DNA of 64,000 nt from Chryseobacterium gleum (GTDB taxonomy: Bacteria > Bacteroidota > Bacteroidia > Flavobacteriales_D > Sanyastnellaceae). Numbering within the stretch: position 1 is the stretch's first letter; every line of letters begins with the position of its first letter. Positions 42,506 to 52,705 of this stretch are shown here, one piece after another. Under the pieces are notes generated by a model. It did no database searches. It was given only the letters and a program-made list of their open reading frames with translations, and was not told the DNA's origin. A program made the translations under genes and the position numbers. The stretch covers positions 558,001 through 622,000 of the forward strand of contig CAMCVP010000001.1 of NCBI GenBank assembly GCA_945881835.1, read 5' to 3'.

Positions 42506-43906
42506 TTAAATAATACGCCTAAGTATTTTCGCCAACCATTCTTTGCCTTTATAGGGCGGATGAACCAATGACGTTGAGTTGAAAATTCGGCTAACGTGAA
42601 CTTCCGATTTTAAGTGGCAAAATTCAAGGAATCCATGGTAGCCATGTGAATAGCCCATTCCAGAAAAATTACTTCCACCGAAAGGCATTCGTATATCATT
42701 AAGGTGCAAGAACACATCGTTAATGGTTACACCACCGGCCCAAGTGTTTTGTGTGATGAACTTTCGTTCGTTTCTGTTGTGTGAAAACACATACAACGCC
42801 AAAGGCTTCTCGTTGTTTCGAATGAAATCTACCGCTTCTTCTATTGTTTCGTATTCGAAGATGGGCAGTATTGGTCCGAATATTTCTTCTTTAAAAGCTC
42901 TCGCTTCTTTCGATACATTTCCGACAATGGTTAAGCCGAACAAACGCTCGTTTGGTTTATGTTGCCCTTCAAAAAGAATTGTTCCTCCCGTATTTCGCAC
43001 TTCCTCAACCATTTCGGTAAGTCGTGAATAGTGTTTTTCTGAAACAATACGTACCACTTCGTCTGAATTCAATTTCTCATCTATGGTGTATTTGGAATGA
43101 TAATACGTTTTTAAATGTTCCACGAATTCCGTTGATTTTCCTTTTGGAAGAAGAACATAATCGGTAGCTATGCATGTTTGTCCTGCATTGGTATATTTTC
43201 CCCAAAGAATTTTCTTCGCAGCATCTTCCAAATCGTAATTCTGTCCAACCACAACCGGCGACTTCCCACCTAGTTCAAGTGTTACGCTGGTTAGATTTTT
43301 TGCAGCGGCTCCCATGACTAATTTTCCGACACTTGGAGATCCAGTGAAGAAAATATGATTGAAGGGAAGTTCTGTCAATTGCGCTGCAACACTTCCATCG
43401 CCAAGCACAACACAAACTTCTTTCGGAAGGAACGTGTCTTCAACGAAATCTTTCAGGGCTTGACTAACCGTTGGAGTGAGTTCGGAAGGTTTGATAACAG
43501 CGGTATTTCCTGCGGCTAAGCAAGAGACAAGCGGAGTAAGTGTAAGTTGAACGGGATAGTTCCACGGAGAAAGAATGAGGCATACACCTTTCGACTCCAC
43601 ATGAATTTTATTGGATGCTAATGGATTGGCGAGGTACATGCCAGGATAAGTAATTCTCATCCATTCGCGAAGTTCCTGTCTTACGGCTTTTAATTCTGCG
43701 AATATGAGCGAGAATTCCATAATGGAAGACTCGAACGAATGTTTATTCAAGTCAGATTTGAGGGCATTGGTTAATGCTTGTTCATGTTTATGTACCCCCT
43801 TTTCAAATCTATTCAGCACATCAATTCTTTCGGAAGCTTTACTGTTTTTAAATAGTAATGCATGTTTCTTTTGCTGCTCGAAGGTTTCTAAATTCAACAT
43901 AGTCAT
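42506..43906 (-). CDS. Aldehyde dehydrogenase
   Basis: A 466-residue NAD(P)-dependent enzyme of the class 3/fatty-aldehyde type. Motifs: SPWNYPVQLTLTPLVSCLAAGNTAVIKPSE (quoted in part, about 113-142), FTGSPSVGKLVM, LELGGKSPVVV with the catalytic Glu (about 211), and AGQTCIATDYVL with the catalytic Cys (about 245). The C-terminus has a hydrophobic/basic tail (PPYKGKEWLAKILRRII), typical of fatty aldehyde dehydrogenases that touch membranes. Its stop codon abuts the stop of the GldI-like gene with no bases between. Its 5' neighbour, 3 bases away, is the phospholipase-like gene. Confidence 0.92.
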   Translation of the reverse strand: MTMLNLETFEQQKKHALLFKNSKASERIDVLNRFEKGVHKHEQALTNALKSDLNKHSFESSIMEFSLIFAELKAVRQELREWMRITYPGMYLANPLASNKIHVESKGVCLILSPWNYPVQLTLTPLVSCLAAGNTAVIKPSELTPTVSQALKDFVEDTFLPKEVCVVLGDGSVAAQLTELPFNHIFFTGSPSVGKLVMGAAAKNLTSVTLELGGKSPVVVGQNYDLEDAAKKILWGKYTNAGQTCIATDYVLLPKGKSTEFVEHLKTYYHSKYTIDEKLNSDEVVRIVSEKHYSRLTEMVEEVRNTGGTILFEGQHKPNERLFGLTIVGNVSKEARAFKEEIFGPILPIFEYETIEEAVDFIRNNEKPLALYVFSHNRNERKFITQNTWAGGVTINDVFLHLNDIRMPFGGSNFSGMGYSHGYHGFLEFCHLKSEVHVSRIFNSTSLVHPPYKGKEWLAKILRRII

Positions 43907-43909
43907 TTG

Positions 43910-44890
43910 TTATTCGTGTTCTCGAATCTTTTTCGTTTCGTGTTCTGTTGGCTCGTCGTTGTTTTCCTCTTCCTTCATGTACCAACCTTTTAAGTCGGGC
44001 TGTCCAGCATCGGCCCAAGCGCTTAACCAGAGGCTTCCAAGAGAATAAACAGCGGAGCGCATTCTTCGTTCAACCTGTCCATTTAAAAGTTTGCTATACG
44101 CCTCTGAGAATTCGCGCGAATAGGTTCGCACTTCAATATTGTTTCGTACTTCAAATGAATATTTTTTGTCGGAAGGAAATTGTTCTGTTAATCGCTTTTC
44201 AAACGTCAACACTGAATCTACTGCGGCATAACTTTCTTTCAGTCTTTCCCAAATGAAATGCTGCGGAGCTGAAATGTATTCAGCCTGTCCAACGAAAAAG
44301 TCGTATTGTGGAAATTGAATTTCAGGCACACGACTTTCCCAAAATCCATGAATGCCTTTCTGATTTGTTTTTTGTCCGTTGTAGTTGGAAGTAGAGTGAA
44401 GAGGTACGTGAACATCGCCCACGTAATGTCCCATTTCAGCGGAGAGGCGAAGGACTTTGTTCACGTCTTTTTCTTGGAAGGCTTTTACCAATCTGGAATA
44501 AACGAAGTACAAATTCCACGGAACAATGCCATGTGCGCGCAGACTGTCTTCGCTGTATTTCGTAACGGCCTCTGACCAACGTTCGGGAAGATTTTCAAAG
44601 GGAGAAGAATTCGGAGAAGTAACGTATCGATCAACATCGAGGAAGTGACATTCCGCTTCGCCCTTCACACTGTATCTTCTTTTGTCGGGATCTACACTGT
44701 GATCTATTAAGTAGTTCATGTTGTATTTGTAGAATCCGAAAAGCTCGGGTGGAAGAGTGTATATAGCGAGTTCGTTTATTTTCTTGTGTCCGAAGAATCC
44801 CCAATCTAAACAGAGATGCGGTTCCGGTTCTTTAGAAAAAAGAGACAAGGGTAAACAAAGTACCAATAAGATTAGTGTCTTTGTTTTCAT
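43910..44890 (-). CDS. Exported zinc-dependent phospholipase C/S1-P1 nuclease-like protein
   Basis: A 326-residue protein with a signal peptide (about 1-20). The zinc ligands of this fold are recognisable: the mature start WGFFGHKKINELAIYTLP (N-terminal Trp and His), MNYLIDHSVDPDKRR with Asp/His, CHFLDVDRY, and AEMGHYVGDVHVPLHSTSNY with a GHxxGDxHxPLH pattern, then GIHGFWESR. The three-metal site is therefore complete. It may be a phosphodiesterase acting on phospholipids or nucleic acids in the periplasm or outside. The last about 30 residues are charged (KEEENNDEPTEHETKK). Confidence 0.82.
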   Translation of the reverse strand: MKTKTLILLVLCLPLSLFSKEPEPHLCLDWGFFGHKKINELAIYTLPPELFGFYKYNMNYLIDHSVDPDKRRYSVKGEAECHFLDVDRYVTSPNSSPFENLPERWSEAVTKYSEDSLRAHGIVPWNLYFVYSRLVKAFQEKDVNKVLRLSAEMGHYVGDVHVPLHSTSNYNGQKTNQKGIHGFWESRVPEIQFPQYDFFVGQAEYISAPQHFIWERLKESYAAVDSVLTFEKRLTEQFPSDKKYSFEVRNNIEVRTYSREFSEAYSKLLNGQVERRMRSAVYSLGSLWLSAWADAGQPDLKGWYMKEEENNDEPTEHETKKIREHE

Positions 44891-44900
44891 TTTGCGGGTA

Positions 44901-45644
44901 TTACACGTTGTCTATTTCCAGCTTCACCAATTTTCCATCGCGAAGAATCGGAATGCAAGGCACGGTGTCTAACGTGAGGCAGTACTTCACGTCCTTTTGA
45001 ATTTTCAATTTCATCAGTCGCTTGCGATGAGAACTAGCGCGAAGGAAACTGTAGAAGTTATCGCGAGCAGAACGATATAAAAACTTAGCCGAGATGGTGC
45101 TGTCTTCGTTCGATACGAATTTGCGACTTTCTAAAAGAATGTCGGCAATGGCTCCGGCGCAGATGGTATCTTCCAAATTCATTTTTTCCTTCCAACCCGA
45201 TGCAAGAATGAGAACGTTTTTGTTTTGGGTAACCAACCAATTACTGAGGTAAGTTAGGTTGTTCAAACAACCAATTACAACAGTGCTTTTTTCTTTGGCG
45301 ACTTCAATTGCGTTAGTCCCGTTGGTGGTCGTAAGCACCACTGTTTTTCCAACTAAATCAGGATTCATAAATGCGTAGGGAGAGTTTCCGAAGTCGAAAC
45401 CTTCCACCACTTTTCCGTCTCTTTCTGCAGCGGTAATGTATCCTTTCGATTTATAATCAACGGCTTTTTCAACCGAATTGATTGGAATGATTTCTTTAAT
45501 CCCACAATGAAGACCTGTGGTAATTGCGCTTGTGGCGCGAAGCACATCAATAACAACCACAATATCGAACCCATTATCGTATAACGGGAAATGACTTGGG
45601 GCGTAGCAAACTTCTACAATCTTTCTTTCGCTTAATGCTGGCAT
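44901..45644 (-). CDS. comB: 2-phosphosulfolactate phosphatase family protein
   Basis: A 247-residue protein that matches ComB by motif: DVLRATSAITTGLHCGIKEI (about 31-50), SPYAFMNPDLVGKTVVLTTTNGT (quoted in part) and LASGWKEKMNLEDTICAGAI (about 146-165). ComB dephosphorylates 2-phosphosulfolactate to sulfolactate in archaeal coenzyme M synthesis; homologues are common in bacteria without coenzyme M and may act in sulfonate metabolism. The partner genes of a sulfolactate pathway are not in the window. It is 10 bases upstream of the phospholipase-like gene. Confidence 0.82.
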   Translation of the reverse strand: MPALSERKIVEVCYAPSHFPLYDNGFDIVVVIDVLRATSAITTGLHCGIKEIIPINSVEKAVDYKSKGYITAAERDGKVVEGFDFGNSPYAFMNPDLVGKTVVLTTTNGTNAIEVAKEKSTVVIGCLNNLTYLSNWLVTQNKNVLILASGWKEKMNLEDTICAGAIADILLESRKFVSNEDSTISAKFLYRSARDNFYSFLRASSHRKRLMKLKIQKDVKYCLTLDTVPCIPILRDGKLVKLEIDNV

Positions 45645-45737
45645 AGGTTAGGTTCTAAGAGGCTAAAAATAAGAAAAGAAAAGGAAAGCAGCGAATTTGT
45701 TTATGCCATAACTAACTTCGCATACTAATCAGAACCC

Positions 45738-46688
45738 ATGCGTGTAAACAAATTCATTAGCGAATCAGGACTTTGTAGCCGAAGAGAAGCGGACAAGTTT
45801 ATTGAACGCGGTCTTGTTACTATTAATGGAAAGAAGGTAGGACTGGGTGCCGAAGTTGGACCAAGAGACGTAGTGAAAGTGAACGGTCGCGGTCTCAACC
45901 GAGAAGAGAAGCAAGATTTGGTATTGGCTTTCAACAAGCCTATGGGTGTTGTTTCTACGACAGATAAAGTTGAGAAGAACAACATCATAGATTACATAAG
46001 CTACAGCGAACGGATTTTTCCGATTGGAAGATTAGATAAAGATTCTCAAGGACTTATTCTCTTGACGAATAATGGCGACTTGGTGAACAAGATTCTTCGA
46101 GCAGGAAACAAGAATGAAAAAGAATATATCGTAAGTGTAGATCGCCCGTTGTTTGCAGATTTCGCAGAGAAGATGAGTCAAGGTGTGCCTATTCTTGGTG
46201 TTCAAACTCGCCGCTGCAAAGTTGTTGTTGAAACGCCGTACGTATTTCGAATTACACTTATACAAGGACTGAACAGACAGATTCGAAGAATGTGTGAGCA
46301 CTTTGGATATAACGTAACAAAGTTGGAACGTTGTCGAATCATGCACATTGGTTTGCAAGGGCTGCAGCTGGGTGAGTTCAGACCTTTAGAGGAAGATGAG
46401 ATGAGGCTGTTGAATAAGTATTTGGAAAAATCGAAATCAGAAGCTCCAGAGAAAAAAGTTGTGAGCACTGACGATAAGCCCAAACCCAAGCCGAAGCCAA
46501 GGTCAAAACCGAGAACGGGTTCTTCAGCTTCTTCACCGTCGTCATCAAAACCAAGATTTAAAGCGGGTAGTAAATCGCACGCTAAGCCGGGTGAACGAAC
46601 GTTTCGTAACGGACCGAGCAAAGGAAGTAGCAGTCGCGGAAATTCAGGGAAAAGCAGTCGCGGAGGTGCTAAAAGAACCGGCAGATAG
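45738..46688 (+). CDS. rluF: 23S rRNA pseudouridine synthase, RluF-like, with basic tail
   Basis: A 316-residue protein. S4-like RNA-binding domain at about 1-60 ([20 protein letters not shown]), pseudouridine synthase core about 60-225 with the catalytic Asp in [15 protein letters not shown] (about 96-110), and [16 protein letters not shown]. The ordering is of the RluF/RluB type. From about 232 to the end the chain is a low-complexity Lys/Pro/Ser/Gly/Arg tail ([20 protein letters not shown]) probably binding RNA. The preceding 90 bases separate it from the divergent comB gene. Confidence 0.88.
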   Translation: MRVNKFISESGLCSRREADKFIERGLVTINGKKVGLGAEVGPRDVVKVNGRGLNREEKQDLVLAFNKPMGVVSTTDKVEKNNIIDYISYSERIFPIGRLDKDSQGLILLTNNGDLVNKILRAGNKNEKEYIVSVDRPLFADFAEKMSQGVPILGVQTRRCKVVVETPYVFRITLIQGLNRQIRRMCEHFGYNVTKLERCRIMHIGLQGLQLGEFRPLEEDEMRLLNKYLEKSKSEAPEKKVVSTDDKPKPKPKPRSKPRTGSSASSPSSSKPRFKAGSKSHAKPGERTFRNGPSKGSSSRGNSGKSSRGGAKRTGR

Positions 46689-46690
46689 AA

Positions 46691-48038
<1,348 letters not shown>

Positions 48039-48054
48039 GTTAATCTTAAAGTTT

Positions 48055-48078
48055 AAAAAGGGCCGAAAGGCCCTTTTT
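48055..48078. terminator. Bidirectional terminator between eno and the 1488-residue protein gene
   Basis: AAAAAGGGCC and GGCCCTTTTT pair perfectly around a GAAA tetraloop. T-runs are present in both directions. It serves eno (plus) and the minus-strand gene ending at 48081. Confidence 0.93.
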
Positions 48079-48080
48079 AA

Positions 48081-51000
48081 TTATTGATTTAATTCAGGAT
48101 AACGATCCAGCAGGTCATCGCGCTTTTTCTTAGAGGCTAGCATGGACCAAGAGAATTTCTTCTTGCCATCTTCATACCTTCTGTTTTCATCTTTCACAGC
48201 CGTTAATATTTCTAAGAAAGCCGCATCAGAGCTTATAACTGTAAGTATGTTCAATTTGTATTCAAACATAAACCAAGTCGCTCCATCTATTTCAATATAA
48301 AGTCTGAAAATATCGCCACTACGGCGCTTTTCAATCTCAATCAATCCTTTCGTGTATTTGAATATTTGTTTCTTGCCCATGGAAGCAACTCCGAGAGGAC
48401 CACTTGTTGTGAAGGTCTCTAAGTCTTCGTGCCAGACCCATTTCAAATCTCCGAAATAAATGAATTGTTGAAGTTCTTCTGGAAGTTTTTTCAATTCACC
48501 ATCCAAAGCCATGTCGGCGATTATTTTATCGGATTTCGCTGTTCCTAAAAACTCCACGAGACTTTTTTCGAATTGTGTTTTTGTTAGATCAATAGGATCT
48601 AAATTTCCGGCATTGATAAACTTCTCTGCCAAATATTTTTGGGCTCCTTCATCGAATGGGAAATTTAACAATGTTGTGCTTTGTGCATTCAAAACAGAAT
48701 CATTCGTCTGAAACTGCACGGTGCCGACCGACTTCATGGTCATCATGCCGTAATCGACATTGAAGTCCATCACACCATCCCCGGTTAGTTCGCAGGTTGA
48801 CGTATTTAATCCAAGTAGTTGTCCAGGTAATTTCGGTTGGCGAATTTTCTCTTTCGATCCGATGTAGTATGTTTTCTTTCCCTTATCGAAATACAAATAG
48901 CCCGTTGATTCGATCAGTCCATGATCTTTCTTATTTGGTTTTGCACTCAAGAATCCAGGATAGATTTTCATAGGAGGTTCATCTTTTACAATAACGCCAA
49001 CTCCCAATTTCGACATGGTCATGTCGCGCAAAGTGCTATCAACAGGAATATAGATTTCAAGCGGGTTTATTTCCGACTTGAATTTGAAGAACGTGCGCGC
49101 AATGCTACTGCAATTGTGAAGAATACGAACGCCTCCTGTAAAAGTTAAATTCGGATTGCTGGCATGTATTTCGAACTTTCCGTAATATTCAAAAGCGGGA
49201 GATAAGAAGAATTGATCAGTCTCTTTAATATCTCCGAAGGCAACCGTTTGATAAGTGGAGTCGAGTCGGAAAGTATTGATATGAATCTTCTGCTCTTTCT
49301 TGTTCTCGTCCTTGTATATTATGTCGCCACTTCCCTCGTATTTCTTACGTCCCTCAATTTTCAAACTTGCATTGAAAATCTTGTGGTACTGGGTAACGAA
49401 GTTGCTAATAACTTGGGCACGCTCTAGCTGACGCATGTTTGCCCACTTGTCAATAATAACGTAGTTACTATCCGGCTGTACTTTGGAATCGGCAACAATG
49501 ATGTATTCGATTTTTTTGCAAGTGAGTCGATTGTTTTTCACGTCATATTTCGCAAATGGAGAAAGGAAATTCAGGCTATCCTGATTCGGATCAATGGAAT
49601 AAAAATTACTCCGCTTCTTTTCAGCATCGGTGTCAATAACAAAGTCGTTGTCTGCTTTTCGAGATGAAGTAAGTTCCATCTCGGATTTGTCCATGTACCA
49701 TGTGAATTGATCCATGAAACAAACATAGAGGTTGGTTGGAAATTCGATTTTTGTCTCACCACTGTTACTTTTGAATTGACCTTTTCGCGAATCAAAATCC
49801 ACATCGGCACTTACGTTATCTGTTTTGAATGCTAAGCCAGGATCTTCAGGATTAGATTTTAATTCAAACGCTGCTGTGTCTGACAGAATTTTTCTGTTTC
49901 GGAATTTGAATAGTTTCGCTGTAAGCTTTGCTCCCACAAATTCTGCCGCCCCGTTGCCTGTCATACCTGTTGGTTCAAGACGCATAGTTCCCTTGAATTT
50001 TGCTTCTTGGTTGAAACACTCAACTAGATCGTCGTTCGTGGTGACTTCCAATTTATCTTTCTTTGGGAAGTATTGCAAATCCATTTTACTGGCTTGCGCG
50101 TCGGGTACATTCGCTTTTTTATCACTCTTATTAGTGAAAGAATTGGCCAATCCAAATACCTCTTCAGGAACATAGGTGAAAGAGTTGGAAAGAGAGGTAG
50201 AGGTTAAGTAATCGAGTTTTCCCTTTCCTTTCAATCCGGAAAAGTTCAAGGTTAAATCTCCAGTTACTTTCGCTTTGCCACCATATGCTTGGAAGCCCGA
50301 ATCGGTTGTGTTAATCTGAAATCCTAAACTGTTGTCTTCCATTAACACAAGCGGTTCTTTAATGTCTGGAAATATTCCACCGCTAACCAACGTTCCTTGA
50401 AACTTCAAATTTTTCTTATTGAAGTTGTCGAGCGAGTCAATTTGAAACGGTTCCACTTCAAAGTAAAACCCATCACGCTTGTATTTTCCTTTTTGAATGG
50501 AATATGAATCGTAAAACACATTGGAAGTTTTGTTACAGGTTAATATGGGATATTGCGGATAATCTTTCGAATGATAACCGCTTTTGTTCGTCGGATGGTC
50601 AATCTCTAAAGATCCTGAGAGACCTGAGAGGACATTTTTAACGCGTGTTTTCGGGTAGTTTCCAAAATTGTCCGGTGCGCGGGTGTAATCATCGACGTAA
50701 ATAACTGCTGAATCAATTTCAGCCATTTCAAATTTGAATTGATCGTAAATGAAATTGTATTTCGCACCCATTAATTCGAAATTACCCGTGTTCACTCTTC
50801 CGCTAAAGCTAAAGTCACGATCCTTGTGTAAGATAATTTCTCCACCTGTTGGATAGATCATTACTTTTTGGGAATCGCTAAGTAAAACACTATTCACACC
50901 TTTAATAATGAGATCGCGCGTAAGCAGGCTAAACCGCGCATTTTCGGAACGATCCACTTCAGAAATAATTTGTATCACATCGTAATCGGCATTTCCACGA

Positions 51001-52547
51001 TTGTTTTCAATGTGCCTGTATAATTTCTGAAGCAACACAATGTTTCTTGTTTCTATATCGTATTGAATATATCCTTTGTTCGTTAAATCAATAAGAATCG
51101 GCACCCACTGCTCAACACCCGTGTGTGCTTGTCGTGCGAATTCAATAGCGTTGAACGTATCAGACTGAACTGCTTTTCCTGTTCGATACAAAATGTAAAC
51201 GGGATGGTCATTCGAAATCCCCGCTAGGGTAGAAAATCTTTTTTCTTTGAAGTAATCAACCGATTCGAAATCCGCGTTACCACCAGGCACAGAACCAAAT
51301 GTTCCGAAGTTCATGTAGGGCGCATCAATATTCCATTGGACGCTTTCAAAATACATTTCCACTTCGTGGAAGGTATTTTGAAAGGGAGAAGGGGAAACTC
51401 CATTTTCAGTTCGAGACAATTCAAGATTCCTTGTCTTTTTCGTGAACATGAAAAATAAGTCAGGGTGATAAATGCTATCGGAATCTAAACGCATTTTAAT
51501 GGAAGTATTACTGCTTTGAATGCGATCTGGACGAATTTCGAAAAGTAAACTTTGAGCAATGACAAAGGCCTTCTTCTCGCGGTAGAAAATAAGACTGGCC
51601 GGTGTTTCTTCAGTTCCTGTTCCCTCCAGTTTTTTTCCTGACATCGTGAAACCACCTTCGTAGTCCACGTTAGGTACAATGTTTTTAATCTGCAGTCGCT
51701 GAAAATAAGATTCGAACATCGGATAAGAGGCTGTCTCTTCAGTTTTGTTTCCAATAATCTTTTCTGTCAACTTTCCAGAAAGCGGCTTGTCGAAGAATTC
51801 ATTGTAGAACATAACGCTGTCTATAACGTAACGCGTCTCCTTGATTTTGATGTTGTAGTGATTGAATGAGACGTAGGTTTTTTCAGGGTCGTAGCCCGCG
51901 CGCTGCCAAGTTACACGTCCCTCATTTCCATAAAACTTTTCAAGTGTTGGGAAGTAATTGCCCGTGGTTTTGTAAATCACTGAACTATCTCCGCGACTGA
52001 AGCATTTTATATCCGTTTCATCGAAGGAAATGTGCGGTAATGAATCGAAGAGGAAGTGATAAGAATTGTTATTCGTCTTCCATTTAAGCGATTCATTCTT
52101 GAAAAATGTAAGGTCCCTGAAAAGCCCCAAACTCGACTCAACAAATTCAGCTCCGTATTTCTTTAATTTTTTGTCGGAATAAAGTTTAACGACCATGTCG
52201 TTCCATTCCTTCAATTCTGGTTCGCTTTTTCCAGAATTCGGGAAGTTGATAAAGGACTGAATGTAGTTGTCATAGTCGGGGAAAACCTTCGCTTTAATAT
52301 CAATGAACAAGTTCAAGGTTTCGCGGAATTGTTTCTTCTGTGCTTCAGAATAGACGTTTTCCTCTAACCACATCTTAGACAGTTTCTTTTCAATCTGATC
52401 CTTTCCGTAATCTTTGCGTTGGTCTTCAAAAAGCTTAGTGAGATAACCAAGCATTTTTTCATCTTCTTCAGGCAGTTTCTCGCCCTTTTGAGCAGAAACA
52501 ACAAGGCTTATCAATAACGTGAAAAACAGGAAAATTAATTTCTTCAT
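48081..52547 (-). CDS. Exported 1488-residue protein, unknown function
   Basis: A giant protein with a signal peptide (about 1-19, ending VVSAQ). Residues about 20-180 are helical and charged. From about 180 to 1350 the sequence is a succession of beta strands with recurring F-x-G and G-x-L-x-Y patterns, such as FRGTLVSGG-like and TGNGAAEFVG, plus many Asp, Asn and Lys, as in long beta-rich envelope proteins. There is no T9SS domain, no lipobox and no recognisable enzyme motif. The end (about 1350-1488) is again helical and basic (GKKKFSWSMLASKKKRDDLLDR). Likely periplasmic or outer-membrane associated. It is monocistronic, between a bidirectional terminator and its own upstream region. I do not recognise a family. 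Confidence 0.65.
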   Translation of the reverse strand: MKKLIFLFFTLLISLVVSAQKGEKLPEEDEKMLGYLTKLFEDQRKDYGKDQIEKKLSKMWLEENVYSEAQKKQFRETLNLFIDIKAKVFPDYDNYIQSFINFPNSGKSEPELKEWNDMVVKLYSDKKLKKYGAEFVESSLGLFRDLTFFKNESLKWKTNNNSYHFLFDSLPHISFDETDIKCFSRGDSSVIYKTTGNYFPTLEKFYGNEGRVTWQRAGYDPEKTYVSFNHYNIKIKETRYVIDSVMFYNEFFDKPLSGKLTEKIIGNKTEETASYPMFESYFQRLQIKNIVPNVDYEGGFTMSGKKLEGTGTEETPASLIFYREKKAFVIAQSLLFEIRPDRIQSSNTSIKMRLDSDSIYHPDLFFMFTKKTRNLELSRTENGVSPSPFQNTFHEVEMYFESVQWNIDAPYMNFGTFGSVPGGNADFESVDYFKEKRFSTLAGISNDHPVYILYRTGKAVQSDTFNAIEFARQAHTGVEQWVPILIDLTNKGYIQYDIETRNIVLLQKLYRHIENNRGNADYDVIQIISEVDRSENARFSLLTRDLIIKGVNSVLLSDSQKVMIYPTGGEIILHKDRDFSFSGRVNTGNFELMGAKYNFIYDQFKFEMAEIDSAVIYVDDYTRAPDNFGNYPKTRVKNVLSGLSGSLEIDHPTNKSGYHSKDYPQYPILTCNKTSNVFYDSYSIQKGKYKRDGFYFEVEPFQIDSLDNFNKKNLKFQGTLVSGGIFPDIKEPLVLMEDNSLGFQINTTDSGFQAYGGKAKVTGDLTLNFSGLKGKGKLDYLTSTSLSNSFTYVPEEVFGLANSFTNKSDKKANVPDAQASKMDLQYFPKKDKLEVTTNDDLVECFNQEAKFKGTMRLEPTGMTGNGAAEFVGAKLTAKLFKFRNRKILSDTAAFELKSNPEDPGLAFKTDNVSADVDFDSRKGQFKSNSGETKIEFPTNLYVCFMDQFTWYMDKSEMELTSSRKADNDFVIDTDAEKKRSNFYSIDPNQDSLNFLSPFAKYDVKNNRLTCKKIEYIIVADSKVQPDSNYVIIDKWANMRQLERAQVISNFVTQYHKIFNASLKIEGRKKYEGSGDIIYKDENKKEQKIHINTFRLDSTYQTVAFGDIKETDQFFLSPAFEYYGKFEIHASNPNLTFTGGVRILHNCSSIARTFFKFKSEINPLEIYIPVDSTLRDMTMSKLGVGVIVKDEPPMKIYPGFLSAKPNKKDHGLIESTGYLYFDKGKKTYYIGSKEKIRQPKLPGQLLGLNTSTCELTGDGVMDFNVDYGMMTMKSVGTVQFQTNDSVLNAQSTTLLNFPFDEGAQKYLAEKFINAGNLDPIDLTKTQFEKSLVEFLGTAKSDKIIADMALDGELKKLPEELQQFIYFGDLKWVWHEDLETFTTSGPLGVASMGKKQIFKYTKGLIEIEKRRSGDIFRLYIEIDGATWFMFEYKLNILTVISSDAAFLEILTAVKDENRRYEDGKKKFSWSMLASKKKRDDLLDRYPELNQ

Positions 52548-52678
52548 TGTCGCAGGTCTAGTTCCATTACAAGGTTAACGCATTTTTCCGACGAATCATT
52601 TTCTGAACGGTTCGAAAAAGGCGCATATTTTCAACAAAGCCACTCCTGATTATCGTGCCAAATTCGTAGAAGACTTCG

Positions 52679-52686
52679 TACCTTTG
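52679..52686 (+). promoter_or_regulatory. -7 element before the first thiolase gene
   Basis: Perfect TACCTTTG followed by C, 19 bases before the ATG at 52706. No TTG is evident at -33. The 158-base gap from the divergent gene at 52547 holds nothing else I can support. Confidence 0.45.
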
Positions 52687-52705
52687 CGGCCTAATCACTT
52701 TTGCA

